From NCBI GenBank assembly GCA_963573315.1, contig OY752141.1, forward strand, positions 1,054,001-1,118,000: a stretch of 64,000 nucleotides of DNA, written 5' to 3'. Below are positions 46,222-57,999 of the stretch, one piece after another. The DNA comes from Entomortierella parvispora (taxonomy: Eukaryota > Mortierellomycota > Mortierellomycetes > Mortierellales > Mortierellaceae). Position 1 is the first letter of the stretch. Every line of letters starts with the position of its first letter. The notes under the pieces were generated by a model that was not told the DNA's origin, searched no databases, and saw nothing but the letters and a program-made list of their open reading frames with translations. The translations under genes were made by a program, and so were the position numbers.

Positions 46222-47487
46222 ATGGCCAACCCCTGGACCAACGATGAACACACAACTCCCGAAGGAGCAGATTCAGACACGTCTCCTCTTCTCTATCCAG
46301 ACCTAGAGTCGCAAGAACACCAGACCTCCTCCTCCTCCTCCTCTACCACTACGCCACAACCGCCTCAAACGCAAACCCCCGCCCCATCATCATCTCCCTC
46401 CACAAAACAACCAAAGACCTCTCAAACTTCATATGAAGATGCGCCCCCTTCATATGAGGCCGTCATTACTAAAGATATCCCACAGCTTCACGACAATTAT
46501 GATCATCTAAGGGGCCCACCTGGCCAACGAGGCCAAGACGACAAGATTCGCATCCCCTTTGATACCCAAGAAGGAACTGGCGGCAGCAGTAGCAATGGTG
46601 CCGGGTCCTCCTCTGCCCATTACGGTGCCACAAATATCGTCCACTCGCCCACGTCAACTCAGGTCCCAGAGTTGGGTGTCACCGGTCAAATTGCGCTTCA
46701 TTCTGATGAAGAGGATGAGGCGTTTACTCAAGATATCGACAGACTGTTGGGAGCAGACACAGATGCCGACAATGCCGCAGCCAATGGTTGTGACCATAGC
46801 GACGATGAGGACGAATTCTCGCATTCTTGTTGGAACGTGGTCGGTGAAAGCCAAGCCTGGGCAGCGACAGCCTACATGATCATTGTGCTGCTGCCTTGGT
46901 CTTTGTTCTGTTTTGCTTGGACGCTCTGCTTTGCGATTGTGTCTGGTGCGACCATGATTTTCCCTCCGCTGAGCTACTTCTTCATCATCTTCAGCGTCAC
47001 CTCTTGGCGCGCGCTGGCACGCGTGGACTTGGTCATGTCGGCGGCTTTGGTCTCGAACGAGGTTCGTCAACGGTCACCGTTCTTCACCGCTCCGATCTAT
47101 ATCCCATGCGAACCTGGTCCAGCCTGGACACCCCCCACATTCTTTGGTCGCGAATTGCCCCTGCCAAATTTTATCCGCACTCGTTTGCAAACTCGCCATG
47201 CTGCTCGGGGTCGCCGTCCCAAGAACGTTTGGCGCCGGGGAGTGCGTCATTTGAAGGCCACAGTCCATAACCGTCATTCGGTCCGGTCCATGTTTTATTT
47301 CTTGATCTGGAAGCTGTTGCTGGCCATCCCTGTGTTTGTGGTGGTCGTGGTGCTGTTTTCGGTCTCGTTGCCATTAATGTTCTGCTTCTTGCCATCCCTC
47401 TTGGCCGTATCGAGAGCGTTTGCAGTCTGGCAGTACAAATGGTCCGTGACCTGGCTCAGTGAAAAGCCAGCGCCCATTGTAGTCTAG
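46222..47487 (+). CDS. Multi-pass membrane protein with a PPxY ubiquitin-ligase motif
   Basis: Uninterrupted 421-residue frame. Residues 1-200 are polar, Ser/Thr/Pro-rich and then acidic. They contain YEDAPPSYEAV (PPSY at about 75-78), the docking motif for WW domains of Rsp5/Nedd4 ligases, and a di-leucine-like SPLLY. Two hydrophobic blocks follow: about 216-262 (TAYMIIVLLPWSLFCFAWTL onward, probably two spans) and about 357-393 (YFLIWKLLLAIPVFVVVVVL onward). A basic loop with WTPPTFF lies between them. The layout resembles fungal putative-sensor-domain membrane proteins; the specific function is not known to me. A likely role is as a ubiquitin-regulated endosomal or vacuolar membrane protein or an Rsp5 adaptor, which is inference from the motif. 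The short C-terminus is cytosolic if the span count is four. Confidence 0.8.
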   Translation: MANPWTNDEHTTPEGADSDTSPLLYPDLESQEHQTSSSSSSTTTPQPPQTQTPAPSSSPSTKQPKTSQTSYEDAPPSYEAVITKDIPQLHDNYDHLRGPPGQRGQDDKIRIPFDTQEGTGGSSSNGAGSSSAHYGATNIVHSPTSTQVPELGVTGQIALHSDEEDEAFTQDIDRLLGADTDADNAAANGCDHSDDEDEFSHSCWNVVGESQAWAATAYMIIVLLPWSLFCFAWTLCFAIVSGATMIFPPLSYFFIIFSVTSWRALARVDLVMSAALVSNEVRQRSPFFTAPIYIPCEPGPAWTPPTFFGRELPLPNFIRTRLQTRHAARGRRPKNVWRRGVRHLKATVHNRHSVRSMFYFLIWKLLLAIPVFVVVVVLFSVSLPLMFCFLPSLLAVSRAFAVWQYKWSVTWLSEKPAPIVV

Positions 47488-47739
47488 GACGCTTTCCTCT
47501 TTCGTTTATGACCCCCCTTCATAGTCATGTAGTCATACCCACAGAGAAATAACACGAAGAAAAAAAAATCTGAAAATGGGTGGCTTAGATTCAGTGTCCA
47601 GCGAGGCTGGGAGCAGGGGGCATTCTGTTCACACGCGCCACTCAATGCATCTACTCAAGCCATTGCATTCACCTTTCGCCTTGTAAATCATCTTTCTTCC
47701 TTCCTCACGACTACACCACCATCCAGGACTTGACCGAAA

Positions 47740-49104
47740 ATGTCTTCATCCAACAGGAATAAACGATTGCCTGGAGATGAAGAGCGCACCGCGGGTCGAC
47801 ACGGAGGAGGCAGCAGCAGCCACAATAACGGAGGACCATCAAAACGCGTCCGATTCGGTGCAGAAGAAGAAGTGGACGACACAGATCTCTTGGAGCAACG
47901 GAAGGCTCGACGCGGCGCTGTTACCGTTGTCCAATACGATGGCGGAGAAAACAGCAGTGAGGATGAGGATGACGATTCACCTAAAAAGAAAAAGATCTCT
48001 GTGGAAGAAATCCTGGCCGAGGAAGCAGCAGAAGGATTAGGCCCAGACGGACCAGAGGATGAGGATGAAGCCGATGAACTCTTTGCGGACCCTGAAGAGA
48101 CTGCAAGGAGAGAAGCCGAGAAACGAACCCGGGCTGCTATGAAGGGAAAGACCAAGCAGTCTATTGTGGCGCAGGCGCAGGCAAAACGCAAGGGCAAGAA
48201 ACGACTCGCGCCCGGAGAGTTTGACAAGGATGAGATTGAGGGCGAGGATTTGAAATTGGAAGATCTGGACGAAGAAGAATACGACTCGGATGGAAACCCC
48301 AAGATCGAGGCCTTCAACATGAAGGAAGAGCTCGAAGAAGGAGGCGAGATTGATTCTTCAGGAAACTTTATCCGCAAACTGGATCCAGATCGATTTCACG
48401 ATTCTTGGCTCGAGGGTCTTTCCAGGAAGGAGATTGAAGCAGCCAGACAAGCTCATGAACGGAAAATCAGACAGCAAAAGGAAGAGGAGAGAGAAGCGGC
48501 TAGATCTGCCATGACTGAGACGGACATCTACCTGGAACTCGTCAATATCTTGACACCAGGTGAGTCTGTTCTGGAGGCTATCCAGCGGTTAGGTGGCGGT
48601 GCCAAAAAGAAGACGTCAAATGCCGCCAGAGGAGGAAGGAAAAAGTATGGCTCCTCGTCATCAGAAGCACCAACAGAGAATTCAGAGGAGCAAGCTAACA
48701 AGAAACAGGCGATTGAGAAGCTGACGGACCTCTGCGACAAAATGATGGCCATGGGTCACTTTGACATTTATGAGGAGACGTACGAGCAAGCCGTTCGCAT
48801 CCTCCGGAGGGCCGACATTATTGACGATGATTGGATGATAGGAACGCCAGTACTGAGACCCGAGGAACGAGCTGCTGCCGCTGCCGCCGCCATGTTAATG
48901 GAGGAAGACGAAGACATGCCGGTCCAGTGGCAATACAGGTGGGCTAGTCCACCGGAGGGACAGAGTGGGGAGGAGACATTTGGGCCGTTTTCAGGTGCAG
49001 AGATGAAATCTTGGTGGGATCAAGGGTTCTTTAGTCAGGGAATTCTGGTGAGAATGGTAGGCGACACGACATTTGAGCCCGCCACAGCATCATCCTTCTC
49101 ATAA
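47740..49104 (+). CDS. LIN1: CD2BP2/Lin1 homologue, GYF-domain U5 snRNP protein
   Basis: Uninterrupted 454-residue frame. The N-terminus carries KRVRFG and the acidic/basic low-complexity segments usual for CD2BP2 (LEQRKARRGAV, ISVEEILAEEA, EEYDSDGNPKIEAFNMKEELEEGGEIDSSGNFIRK, HDSWLEGLSRKEIEAA). The middle has DIYLELVNILTPGESVLEAIQRLGG and LTDLCDKMMAMGHFDIYEETYEQAVRILR. The GYF domain is at about 397-440 (WQYRWASPPEG, then FGPFSGAEMKSWWDQGFF), which binds proline-rich ligands; its GPFS-W core is intact. The protein joins U5 snRNP through Prp6 and Prp8 in its human and yeast relatives. A run of eight Ala near 375 is a local oddity. The gene follows the PPxY gene by 252 bp in the same direction. 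Confidence 0.95.
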   Translation: MSSSNRNKRLPGDEERTAGRHGGGSSSHNNGGPSKRVRFGAEEEVDDTDLLEQRKARRGAVTVVQYDGGENSSEDEDDDSPKKKKISVEEILAEEAAEGLGPDGPEDEDEADELFADPEETARREAEKRTRAAMKGKTKQSIVAQAQAKRKGKKRLAPGEFDKDEIEGEDLKLEDLDEEEYDSDGNPKIEAFNMKEELEEGGEIDSSGNFIRKLDPDRFHDSWLEGLSRKEIEAARQAHERKIRQQKEEEREAARSAMTETDIYLELVNILTPGESVLEAIQRLGGGAKKKTSNAARGGRKKYGSSSSEAPTENSEEQANKKQAIEKLTDLCDKMMAMGHFDIYEETYEQAVRILRRADIIDDDWMIGTPVLRPEERAAAAAAAMLMEEDEDMPVQWQYRWASPPEGQSGEETFGPFSGAEMKSWWDQGFFSQGILVRMVGDTTFEPATASSFS

Positions 49105-49389
49105 TAAAACCACAGAAGCAAACGCAATAGATTTGTTCTTTGGGTGTTTCTGTTCTTCTGGCGCGCCATTTTCCTCTTTCCTCTTCTTTATCTTTCAGTC
49201 AATCACAGTGTTGGCCTGGCGAACAAACAGATAGGGGTCGCTTTCGCAAGTTTTTATTTGATATAGATTATAACCCCCCCTTTGAACAGAGTCCACCAGC
49301 AGACAATGCGTACGCTTGGGTAGGTATTTGTAAATGTAAGTCGCGCCTTTTAGATGGTAAAATAGATGGGTTGTTGACAGATTAAATGC
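49105..49389. other. Short intergenic between two 3' ends
   Basis: AATAAAAC overlaps the CD2BP2 stop region (49102-49109). No gene seen. Confidence 0.4.
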
Positions 49390-49683
49390 TTAGAACGAGT
49401 TCAACAAGACGGCGGGGAGGACAATGAGAACCAATCCGAGGACGGACAACTTCTTGTGGAGGTTCGAGTTGGCAGCGCTGGTAGGAGCGGGGGCAGCAAC
49501 GGTGGTGGTGGCGCTGGTCACGGGAGCACCGGTGGTGGTGGCAGCGGAGGGAACAGCGGGGGCGGTGGTGGCGACGACAGGGCCGGCGCTGGAGGCGGTG
49601 GCAACGGAGGGGGCCGAGATCACGGGCGAGGCGGCACCGAGGGAGGCGGAGACAACAGCAGAGGGAGCGATAGAGACGGACAT
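49390..49683 (-). CDS. Small Ala/Thr/Val/Ser-rich protein with hydrophobic C-terminus
   Basis: A 97-residue frame from ATG 49681-49683 to the stop at 49390. About 70 residues consist almost only of Ala, Ser, Thr, Val and Pro. They are followed by SNLHKKLSVLGLVLIVLPAVLLNSF, a hydrophobic tail after a short basic hinge. This tail could be a GPI-attachment signal or a tail anchor. The N-terminus MSVSIAPSAVVSASLG is not a strong secretion signal, so cell-wall export is uncertain. Upstream on the same strand a C/T-rich leader and an ATAAATA element (about 49765) look like a fungal promoter. The composition resembles Ser/Thr-rich wall proteins, but no family is recognised. The reverse strand also has a long frame (Gly-rich), which I take to be a shadow. 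Confidence 0.6.
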   Translation of the reverse strand: MSVSIAPSAVVSASLGAASPVISAPSVATASSAGPVVATTAPAVPSAATTTGAPVTSATTTVAAPAPTSAANSNLHKKLSVLGLVLIVLPAVLLNSF

Positions 49684-50037
49684 GATGGTGATGGTTGTTG
49701 AGAGAGTGTTTGGGGAATAATGAAGAAGAAAGAGAGAGGAAGAGGAAGACGTTGGCGAGGTATTTATGAAGAAATGGAGAACGGGATAAACATGCCGATG
49801 GATGATGGATACTGCAGCACGGTTCGTTGGTTCGTTGTTCCTTTCGTAGGCTGTGCGGGCGAGAGAGCGATGCAAAGATCCAACGGTCCGGGGAGCAAGC
49901 GCGCGCGGAGCATGAGCGCAAGGGTCCCAAAGGTGCCATTTTAATAAGGTTTACCCTAGAGGCTGCTGGACAGTGGTGAATCCGCACGCTCGAGTCGAGC
50001 GCGAGCACTGGACCAGAGACAGACGATATCGGGTCTA

Positions 50038-50352
50038 TTCATTTGGCTTTGAAGCCTTGTGTTTGGCTAGCTGCTCTTTGTGGCTCTGTGGAGAGGGAGA
50101 TGGGGAAGGCACTGCAGGGGGGTGGCGAGAGCAGAAGGGAGCAATTGCAGGACCACTGAATAACTGAATAATGGGCTGGGGAACCGTTGGTGCAGGCCGC
50201 ACAAACGGCTCGTCGACCCATTTGGGCCTGGTCCAGCCCCCAATACGCTCCCTCCGGCCCTTTGTCCAGTGGTTTGTTGGTACCTTTGCCTGTAACACGC
50301 CATCCCTTCCTGAAAAATCCACCCAAATCTTCTTACTCGTCTTTGAAGACAT
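50038..50352 (-). CDS. Hypothetical small protein
   Basis: A 105-codon frame from ATG 50350-50352 ending near 50035. It reads SSKTSKKIWVDFSGRDGVLQ, with WTKGRRERIGGWTRPKWVDEPF and a Pro-rich second half. The Trp/Arg content is more protein-like than that of neighbouring frames. There is no family match from memory and no clear promoter. A 33-bp GTAAGA...TTTTCAG segment within it could be a very short intron that would change the frame. Treat as tentative. Confidence 0.25.
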
Positions 50353-50367
50353 CGGCTGAATTGTCAC

Positions 50368-51265
50368 TCGACTTCGACTCTCTGGTCGTTATTGGCTGGA
50401 ATAACCTTTGACATTGTCCGGGTGTTCTTTGAATTATCTTGGCAAAGCATTCCTTCCATCACTCAACTGGTGAATAGATAGATGAACATGCAGCAGGGAT
50501 TCCAGTGGTGAAGGATGTTGGCTCATGCACACTGCACTCACGATCGAAGACTCTTTCGTCAGAAACGTACAGTGATGGTACGTACACTGCCTTGTTGGGC
50601 ACTCTTTTCACTATCTTACCAGGGGATGGGCTAAAAAGAGCTATAGAGGATCTAATAGCAAATGCAATGGAGCTATTTTGGTCTTTGACTTTGCCTAGTG
50701 TGGGGCAAGCTTGTATCTATTCGATCCGTATCTTCTGGGGTCAGGAACAAAGACAGGGAAAACAAACACATTTAGGGAAGTAGCAATTAAGTCTGAAAAA
50801 GGTTCATTGTTCTCGTGACCGACTCTGCGCTGGGCTCATTTCCAAAAAAAAAAAAAAAAAAAAAAAAACAGGGCTTCAGTGTCCACATCCTTTGTCGCAA
50901 AGCATAGTCTATCTGGCATGGCAAAGACAGAAGGCAACAACAAGAGAAAGATTCGCCATGGTGAAGCGAACTGACATGCTGGAGAGCATGCAGGAACACC
51001 GTTGTTCCTTCCGCCGCTCAGGCGACGAGAGCACAAAAAAAAAAAACGAAAAAAGAGGATTTTTTCGGTGCGACACAACAAAATTATAGCCCGCAACAAG
51101 GCTTTTCCAGGGAAAAACTCGTTTTGGCCCTTCTTGAAAAGTACCGTCATGGTCATGGAATGTTGAGAAGAAAAAACGCTGTATGTGCTAACAAGCTGTT
51201 TGCAAACTATGCTCTATGTGCTCTCTATCTTTCCTCCCCTTCTTCCTACTTCATCCTCACCCCCT
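50368..51265. other. Intergenic with a 25-A run
   Basis: No gene seen. An uninterrupted A-run at 50844-50868 and a shorter one at 51037-51048 stand out. It is also the 3' flank of the ABC transporter gene. Confidence 0.4.
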
Positions 51266-54200
51266 TCAGTGGTTGCCAGACTCTCGCGCCAAAGAAAAGA
51301 AGATAGACTTTGGATCTGACAACAACTTTGCAGGAGAGTCGAATTCTGCCACTTGGCCCTGATCCAACACCATAATTCGGTCGCTATCCATGACAGTGTT
51401 AATACGATGAGCGATCGTCAAAATCGTGCAGTCGCAGAACTTTTGTCGAATGATCGCCTGCACCAAGGAATCTGTCTCCAAGTCAATTGCTGCTGTCGCT
51501 TCGTCCAAGATCAAGAGCGACGTCTTCCGGAGCAACGCTCGGGCCAGGCAGATCAATTGCCGCTGACCCACAGAAAAGTTGTCTCCTTGCTCCAACACCG
51601 CAGCATTGAGTCCACCCTCCATGCTTGAAACATAGTCCTTCAGGTAAGAGTCTTCCAGCGCTTGCCACAGTTCCATGTCAGATCTGGTACCCAAGGGATC
51701 CAGGTTGAAGCGAATCGTGCCCGCAAACAAGACGGGATCTTGTGGAATGATTGAGAATCGAGAGCGGACGTCGTAAAGACCCAACGTCGAGATGTCAATT
51801 CCATCCACAAAAATCTGGCCCTTGACAGATTCGATGATACGGAAGAGAGACAGCGTCAAAGAAGACTTTCCAGCGCCAGTTCTGCCCACAATGCCAACCT
51901 TTTCGTGAGCTCTGATCGAACAGGTAACACCACGAAGGACCAACTCGAGCCCAGGACGGTATCTTGTCTCATAGTTGATAAAGTCGACTTGACCCTGAGC
52001 AGGCCAATCCTGCGGTGGACGGTGGTCCTTGATGATCTCGGGAGCCTCGGGCTTTAGTTCCACGTACTCCTGGAGTCTCTCCACTGAAACAATGTTGGAC
52101 TCAATTTCGGTGTATTGACGCACCATCCAGTTAAGGGTCTGTGTAATGCTTAGTGCATAGGTCAAGGAGAGACCGACAAGCCCAGGATCCACATCCACTT
52201 TTCGGGACAAGGACACGACCGACAGGAAAGCAGAGCCAAAGATGATGATGGAACTGAGACACTCCAAACGGAAAGCCAACCAACGATTTCCAGCAATGCC
52301 AGGATAGAAGGCACGCAAATTCTGGTCCAAACGTTGCTCATTGCCCTGAATGAATCGGTTCTGTTGACGATAGGCGCGAATAGTGCTGATACCTCCAAGA
52401 GTCTCCTGAAAGTGGGCAAAGACGGGGGATCTTGAAACTGAGTCCAGACGGCGGATTTCGCGCGAAGTCGAGAGGTAGTAACGCTGCAACCAAAGGTAAA
52501 CGAAGCTGAAAGGCAGAATCACAATAATAAAGCTGGGCGTAGAAAGTGTTACGACTACCAAGACGGATGCAACCTGGAAGAGTGTGCGCGAATAGCCAGA
52601 GAATGACCTCGGTAGCACTTCATCAATGGTTGACTGGTCTTTGCTGAATCTGTTGAGAATTCTTCCCATTGGTGTCGTGTCGAAAAACATCATTGGTGAT
52701 CGAAGAACAGAGTGCAACATTTCCTGATGCAGAACGCGTGCAGATCGGATACCACAGTGTACTTGGAGGATGATCGACTGGAACACGGTCAGGAGTGAGT
52801 AGCTTAAGCCCAGGGCCGCGTAGACTCCGATATAAAAGAGGGGGTTGTTGACACCCTTTCCGGCGTCATTGTCACTGCTCCAGTGGGTGAGCCAAAGCGA
52901 TGTCGAAATGGAGGCGCTTTGTGAGAAGATCATAGAAACAATGTAGGCAAAGACAGCTGGGTACGAACACGCCTTTGCATAGGCAAGATAGACGCTTCGA
53001 CTCACACTACCCTGCTTCATTTGTTCTTCTGACATTATGTTCTTGTGGTCGTTCTTGGGCTCAACAAACTTATTCTTCTGAAGCAACGCAGATGCGATAG
53101 AAGGGCGGCGCAAAGTTTGGACACTGGAGACACTGCGAATCGACATACGCCTTGCTGATATCGGAGTGGTTGATAACAGTGGTAGCTCTTCAGATGGGAA
53201 AGAATCTCTCTCCACAACATCTTCCTCCAGACACGTGTTCTGCTCCACCAATGGCTCTGGGATATCTACGGCTTCCAATAGTTCGGAGGCTGAAGAAGCT
53301 GGATCATGACCAAATTCTGTCACCAATTGGTAAACTTCGGCCTTATTCTTCATCAATGTTTGGAAATTGCCCTGCTCCACGACTCGGCCTTCGCGAAGCA
53401 TCATAATCTCGGTCGACTGCGCAAGGTAGTGAATCTGATGGGTCACAAACACGCGAGCCTTGCCCGCGAGCAATCCCTTTGGTCCCACAACTTTGTCAAA
53501 AATGGTGCGACCGACATGGGCATCCACAGCTGACAGCGGATCGTCAAAGAGATAAATGTCGGCACGGGCGTACACGGCACGAGCAAGCGAAATTCTTGCC
53601 TTTTGGCCTCCAGACAAGTTGATGCCACGCTCGCCAATCTCGGTTTCGTCACCGCCAAGCAACATGTCAAAGTCCTGCTGGAGACAGCAGGCTTCAATGG
53701 TCTTTTGATAAAATCGTGCGTCATAGGCATTGCCAAACAGAATGTTGTTTCTGAGTGTGTCGTTCATAATCCAGGCTATCATAATATAAAGAGCGAGAGG
53801 CGGAGATGGGTTAAAGAGTATCCTCACCGAGAGTGAAAAGAAAGAGTGATGTGATTCATTGGAAAGTACCTTGCTGAGGCACGAATGCAACCGAGCCACG
53901 AATACGGACTTCGCCTGAGACACGTTCCAAATCTCCACAGAGAGCCGCCACCAAGGAGCTCTTGCCTGAGCCAACGCGTCCAATAACGCTTAACAAACAG
54001 TCCTTCTTCAAAGCCAGGTTGATATCCGAGATAACAGGGGCCGAGTTCTTGTACCAGCTGTAAGACGCATCCGTGACGAGAAGAGCATATTTGTCGGATG
54101 CATCAGGTTGACTCGAAGAGCGGCGGCGATCCTCGACAGTGATGGCGCTGGGATCAACCTCGGCACTAGTAAGAAACTTGTAAACTCGACCCAAAGCAAC

Positions 54201-56432
54201 ATACGCCTCCACAGAGGAACTATAGAATGGAATAGGTTAACAATCAACAGCCAAACAAGTCTTGCGTCTCAATAATGGTCGAAATAGATGCTTGAACTCG
54301 CCTGATAACACTTGGAAACATAGCGAGTGGGAACTGGAGCATATTGAATAGAGCAATAGAAGGGAAGACAATGTCCGTGGTCATTGGTTTCTTCATCACC
54401 AAGGCGTAGACCGAGAACGTGGTCAAAGAGACTAAGAATGGAGTGCAAGCCCAGGTAAAACTCTGAACGGCAGAGAGGTATCCAATCTTTTTCATTGTTG
54501 CCAACTCATGATCATTCCTGACGGTCAGGACTTTTTGCAAGAAGGTGCCTTCCCAAGCGTACAGTTTGATGACTCGGATACCATTCAGAATTTCGTTCAT
54601 GAGTTTGATTCTGGTGTCCTTGTTCTTCATCTGCTGTTGTTGAAAGGTCTTCATGTAGATCGACAGGCGGGCATTGAGAGGAATAGTGAGGAGCATGACC
54701 GTGACTCCAGCAGTGATGGCATAACCCATAGTGTCAAAAAGGAGATACAGGGCAATGCCGATCTGAAACAAGCCACTCCAAACAACATGCAGATAACTGA
54801 CAAGGTCTTGAATACGCTGAGCATCAATCGACATATGATTCACAATCTCGCCAACCTAGAGAATGATCGATCGCTTCAAGTTTAGTAATCGGCGTGAGCT
54901 CTTTATCAAAAAAGTGACTGCAAAGTCGCCACCTACCGTAAACTCTTGGCGGGCAGAGTTGGAGAGTCGGAGCGATTTTTGATAAATAGCAGTGACAAGT
55001 CCAGCACGAATGTGCATGCCTGTGCGGAAGCAGAGATGGAAATATTGGTGCAACACCGTAGTCTGGGATAAACTGCAGGCAAACATCAAGCAGGCAATAG
55101 TGTACCCACGGTACAGAGGCTGTGGGTGTTCGGTCTTGTAGCTCATAACGAATCGCAACATTTCGCCCAAAAGCACCGGCTGCAAGAATCCCAAAATATC
55201 GTTCGCTGCCTTCCACAGTCCTGCAATGTAAAACGGTTTCCCAAACGCGCTTGCAAGCGCCTTCAATAGACTAGGACTTTATGCCAAAAAAAAAAGAAAG
55301 AAAAAAGGGGGTCAGTCACAGTTACAATTGTTATTCTTCGTTCACTTCCAAGCCGAAAGGGGGTGGCATCTTACTGCTCTTTCGCAAGTTCTTTCTCCCA
55401 GGCAGCAGCGAAGGTGTTTGATACGTTCTTGGACTGGTCCTCTGTCCTCAATGACCAAAGATCATCCATTGTCAATGGCTTTGCGTATCCTTTGCGCATC
55501 AACCCTGTCACCCAATTGAATGACGCTATTGAAAAGATGTTGGCGTCGTCTTCTGGGCACTTTTCCTATTTCGAAAAAGAAGAGCATTGGTGAGTTTTTC
55601 TGACTTCTCGAAGAGTATTTACAAGGAAGAACCAAAGCAGGGCACAGGACTATCTCCGCGATTTTCCTTGATTTAAGGGAGAAGCAAGGGGATCCTCTTT
55701 CTGCTGCGCGACAAAAAAAATCAGGGTTGCCAAGTCATACGTAAGTCTCGTCGCCCAGCTGAATGCCGGCATCCCTGCGGACGCATTCCAGAGCAAACAC
55801 CAATATGGTCCCGACCACCTTGGCAACCAAGAGACCCACGACAGCTTGGAGATGACGACTTTTCTCGTCTCCAGTAGCACGGGCGCTGGAAGGACATCCC
55901 ATAGTGAGAGTCCGAAGCTTGATTCCAGAAGCCAAGACTGAAAGAAGCCAGAAGACCAGGAGCACGTTCGAACAAAGAAAAGTCTTTTTGCTTTCAACTA
56001 CTGTCAAAGCGAAAGCAAAGACCAAGGCGATAATCTCCAAGATGGATGATGTGAGTTCGAGCCCAAAAGGGTGGAAGAGCCCATGCGTGTTTCCAAGACG
56101 ATCATAGACAACCGAGGTAATCGTGATAGCGATGACAAAGACGATGAGGATCTATGCACGTCAAACAGGGAGGGATCGAGCGACAATCAGCACGACTGAG
56201 CAATTGAGCAATGTTGCCACCAAACACAGACCAAAAATTGAACACAGGAAACACTTGCCAGCTTAAGAGACTGACGCCAGCCACGGCCTGGGTAGCTGAG
56301 GTTCTCCTTTTTGGACAAAGTAGAGAGACGATGCAAACCAGCGACAAACAGGAAAACCACTGGGATCAGCTTGATGAACGTGTCTTCAAAGCAAGGTGTA
56401 AAGTCGGCGGGGCAGTCCGGGTCAAAAGGTCC
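51266..56432 (-). CDS. ABCC/MRP-type ABC transporter, at least 7 exons
   Basis: Supported exons are 56232-56432, 55741-56151, 55375-55565, 54937-55270, 54302-54855, 53870-54219 and 51266-53775, giving about 1516 residues, the full-transporter length for this family. The order is TMD0 (from CPADFTPCFEDTFIKLIPVVF), a linker with GLMRKGYAKPLTMDDLWSLR, TMD1 (GEIVNHMSIDAQRIQDL), and NBD1 with Walker A GRVGSGKSS near 643, LSGGQ and IYLFDDPLSAVD. TMD2 and NBD2 follow (Walker A GRTGAGKSS, signature FSVGQRQ, Walker B LLILDEATAAID). ABCC proteins export glutathione conjugates and other anions, often at the vacuole or plasma membrane; the substrate here is unknown. The intron after 54302 begins with GC. 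The end of the first listed exon is uncertain: GT at 56231 or GC at 56258. The initiating exon is unresolved, with an ATG at 56532-56534 as a candidate. Confidence 0.9.
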
Positions 56433-56836
56433 CTACAATTCAGTTTGGATTCAGTCATTGTGAACGTTAATGTCAGAGGCATGTGAGGAGACGCGACTCT
56501 CCTTCATTTTGCTCAGAATGAAGTCGTTACCCATTGCCCTTTGGACTGGCATTGCCAAATGGACATTAGATGAGATGAGATGAGAAAGGATCGACAAGAA
56601 TGATGTCTTTTTCGGCGAAATGGACTAGTTTTGTTCTAAGTGGCCCGTTGGTTGGGGGAGCTTTTGTCGTCTTTTGTTGCTTGGCACAGCGACAGAGGTA
56701 GTCGGGGCAAGAGTGGGGAGACAAGGAGACGGAGAAACAGAAAAGAGTGGAGGGTGAGGGGAGAGGGCAAAGACAAGGACGAGGGTGGAGAAGAAGAGGA
56801 GAAAAGAAAAGAAAGATGGCGATGGGTGGATCAACC

Positions 56837-57786
56837 TCAGAAAAAAAAAAGAATATTTTCGAACTCCTCAAGACTGCTGCTGACAAAACCGATTCTCGCT
56901 CCCTGTCGCCAGTCTCCCTCCTGTTTGTCACCTCCCGCATCGTCCAGCATTATGTCCACGGAGAGGAGCCTTTTAAGCCTCCATGCCACTATGTCCAACC
57001 GACCCCAGATGGGTTCTCTTGCACCGAATTCGGATTCCACCAGCACTCTTTTCATAGCCAACTTTGGCCGTGTACCGACCTGCTCTTCTCGAAGGCGGGC
57101 AACTAAAGAATTCAACGTGGCATAAGCCCGACTCTTCATCGGATCCATTCACGGTTCGCATTCAAATCCGACCTTTCATAGCTTCGATGCGGTCGACATC
57201 CTGGTTAACAACTTCTTGATCCAGCTCGCGTACAATGGCTTTTGGATATCGATGTCGTACAAAGCTACGAATCGGATCGCACGTGCCAAACTCGGTCACG
57301 GGATCTCGGAAGGTTGTTCGTGTTGACCAAATGTTCAGCGTACCTTGCAACTCCAGTGTCGAGCGAGCAACAAACCCCGCTACGGATGTCCACCTAGGTC
57401 AAGCACCGGGCTGCCTCAGCCGCCAGTGATATCCCCAAAACTTCTATGTTCGTGTTCGCCAGCACGTTTTCAAGTGCAGACTTCGTTTCACAGATAGAGT
57501 CACATCCTTCTGTACAAATACAACCTCATATCACACTGGCACAGGAAGGATTAAAGAATTAAAGAAAGCAGGGAACAATCACCAAAGACAAGGTAATTGC
57601 CGTATTCTTTGTAAGGGGGGATGGAGGCTCTGGAGAAACAGAAATTTGACCACTCATCCCTTGAGAAATAGAGGCATTGAGCAACACTCGTTCTATAAAC
57701 GGCCTTTGTTTATCGAGGAATGCACTTTTCATTGACATCATGCACTCCAAATGAACATCTAGGATCGACCCTGTGGATCTACACAA
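56837..57786 (-). pseudogene. Coding-like blocks of an unrecognised gene, probably decayed
   Basis: Three minus-strand open blocks read like conserved protein but do not join cleanly. 57583-57786 includes MKSAFLDKQRPFIERVLLNASI and SPEPPSPLTKNTAITLSL. About 57418-57510 includes CDSICETKSALENVLANTNI. 57162-57350 includes GTLNIWSTRTTFRDPVTEFG and RHRYPKAIVRELDQEV. A fourth at 56837-57148 includes LNSLVARLREEQVG and RLDIVAWRLKRLLSVDI. A plausible intron (donor GTGATT at 57582) links the first two only with a frame conflict. Family not recognised. It may be a multi-exon gene whose splicing I could not solve. Confidence 0.3.
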
Positions 57787-57999
57787 TCACGTAACTCTTG
57801 GGAGAAGACAACATGATGATCTTCAGGTTACGATACTAGATCTGAGGCTGGCCATGGCGACCATAACTTTTATGGATCAGCATAGACTTTGGATAGTCGT
57901 ATCTGGACTCGGGCGAGGGAAATATAACGACAATTGACCTGAACGACTCGGCAGTGCTATTCGCGTGCAACTGACAGATGTGTAAGCATGGAGAAGAGA

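Noticed and set aside
49424-49720. Gly-rich frames on the plus strand (GGGSGGNSGGGG type)
   Set aside because: They are the reverse complement of the Ala/Thr-rich 97-residue gene, whose promoter side and ATG context are better.
50844-50868. A 25-A run as the tail of a retro-insertion
   Set aside because: No target-site duplication or element sequence could be identified next to it.
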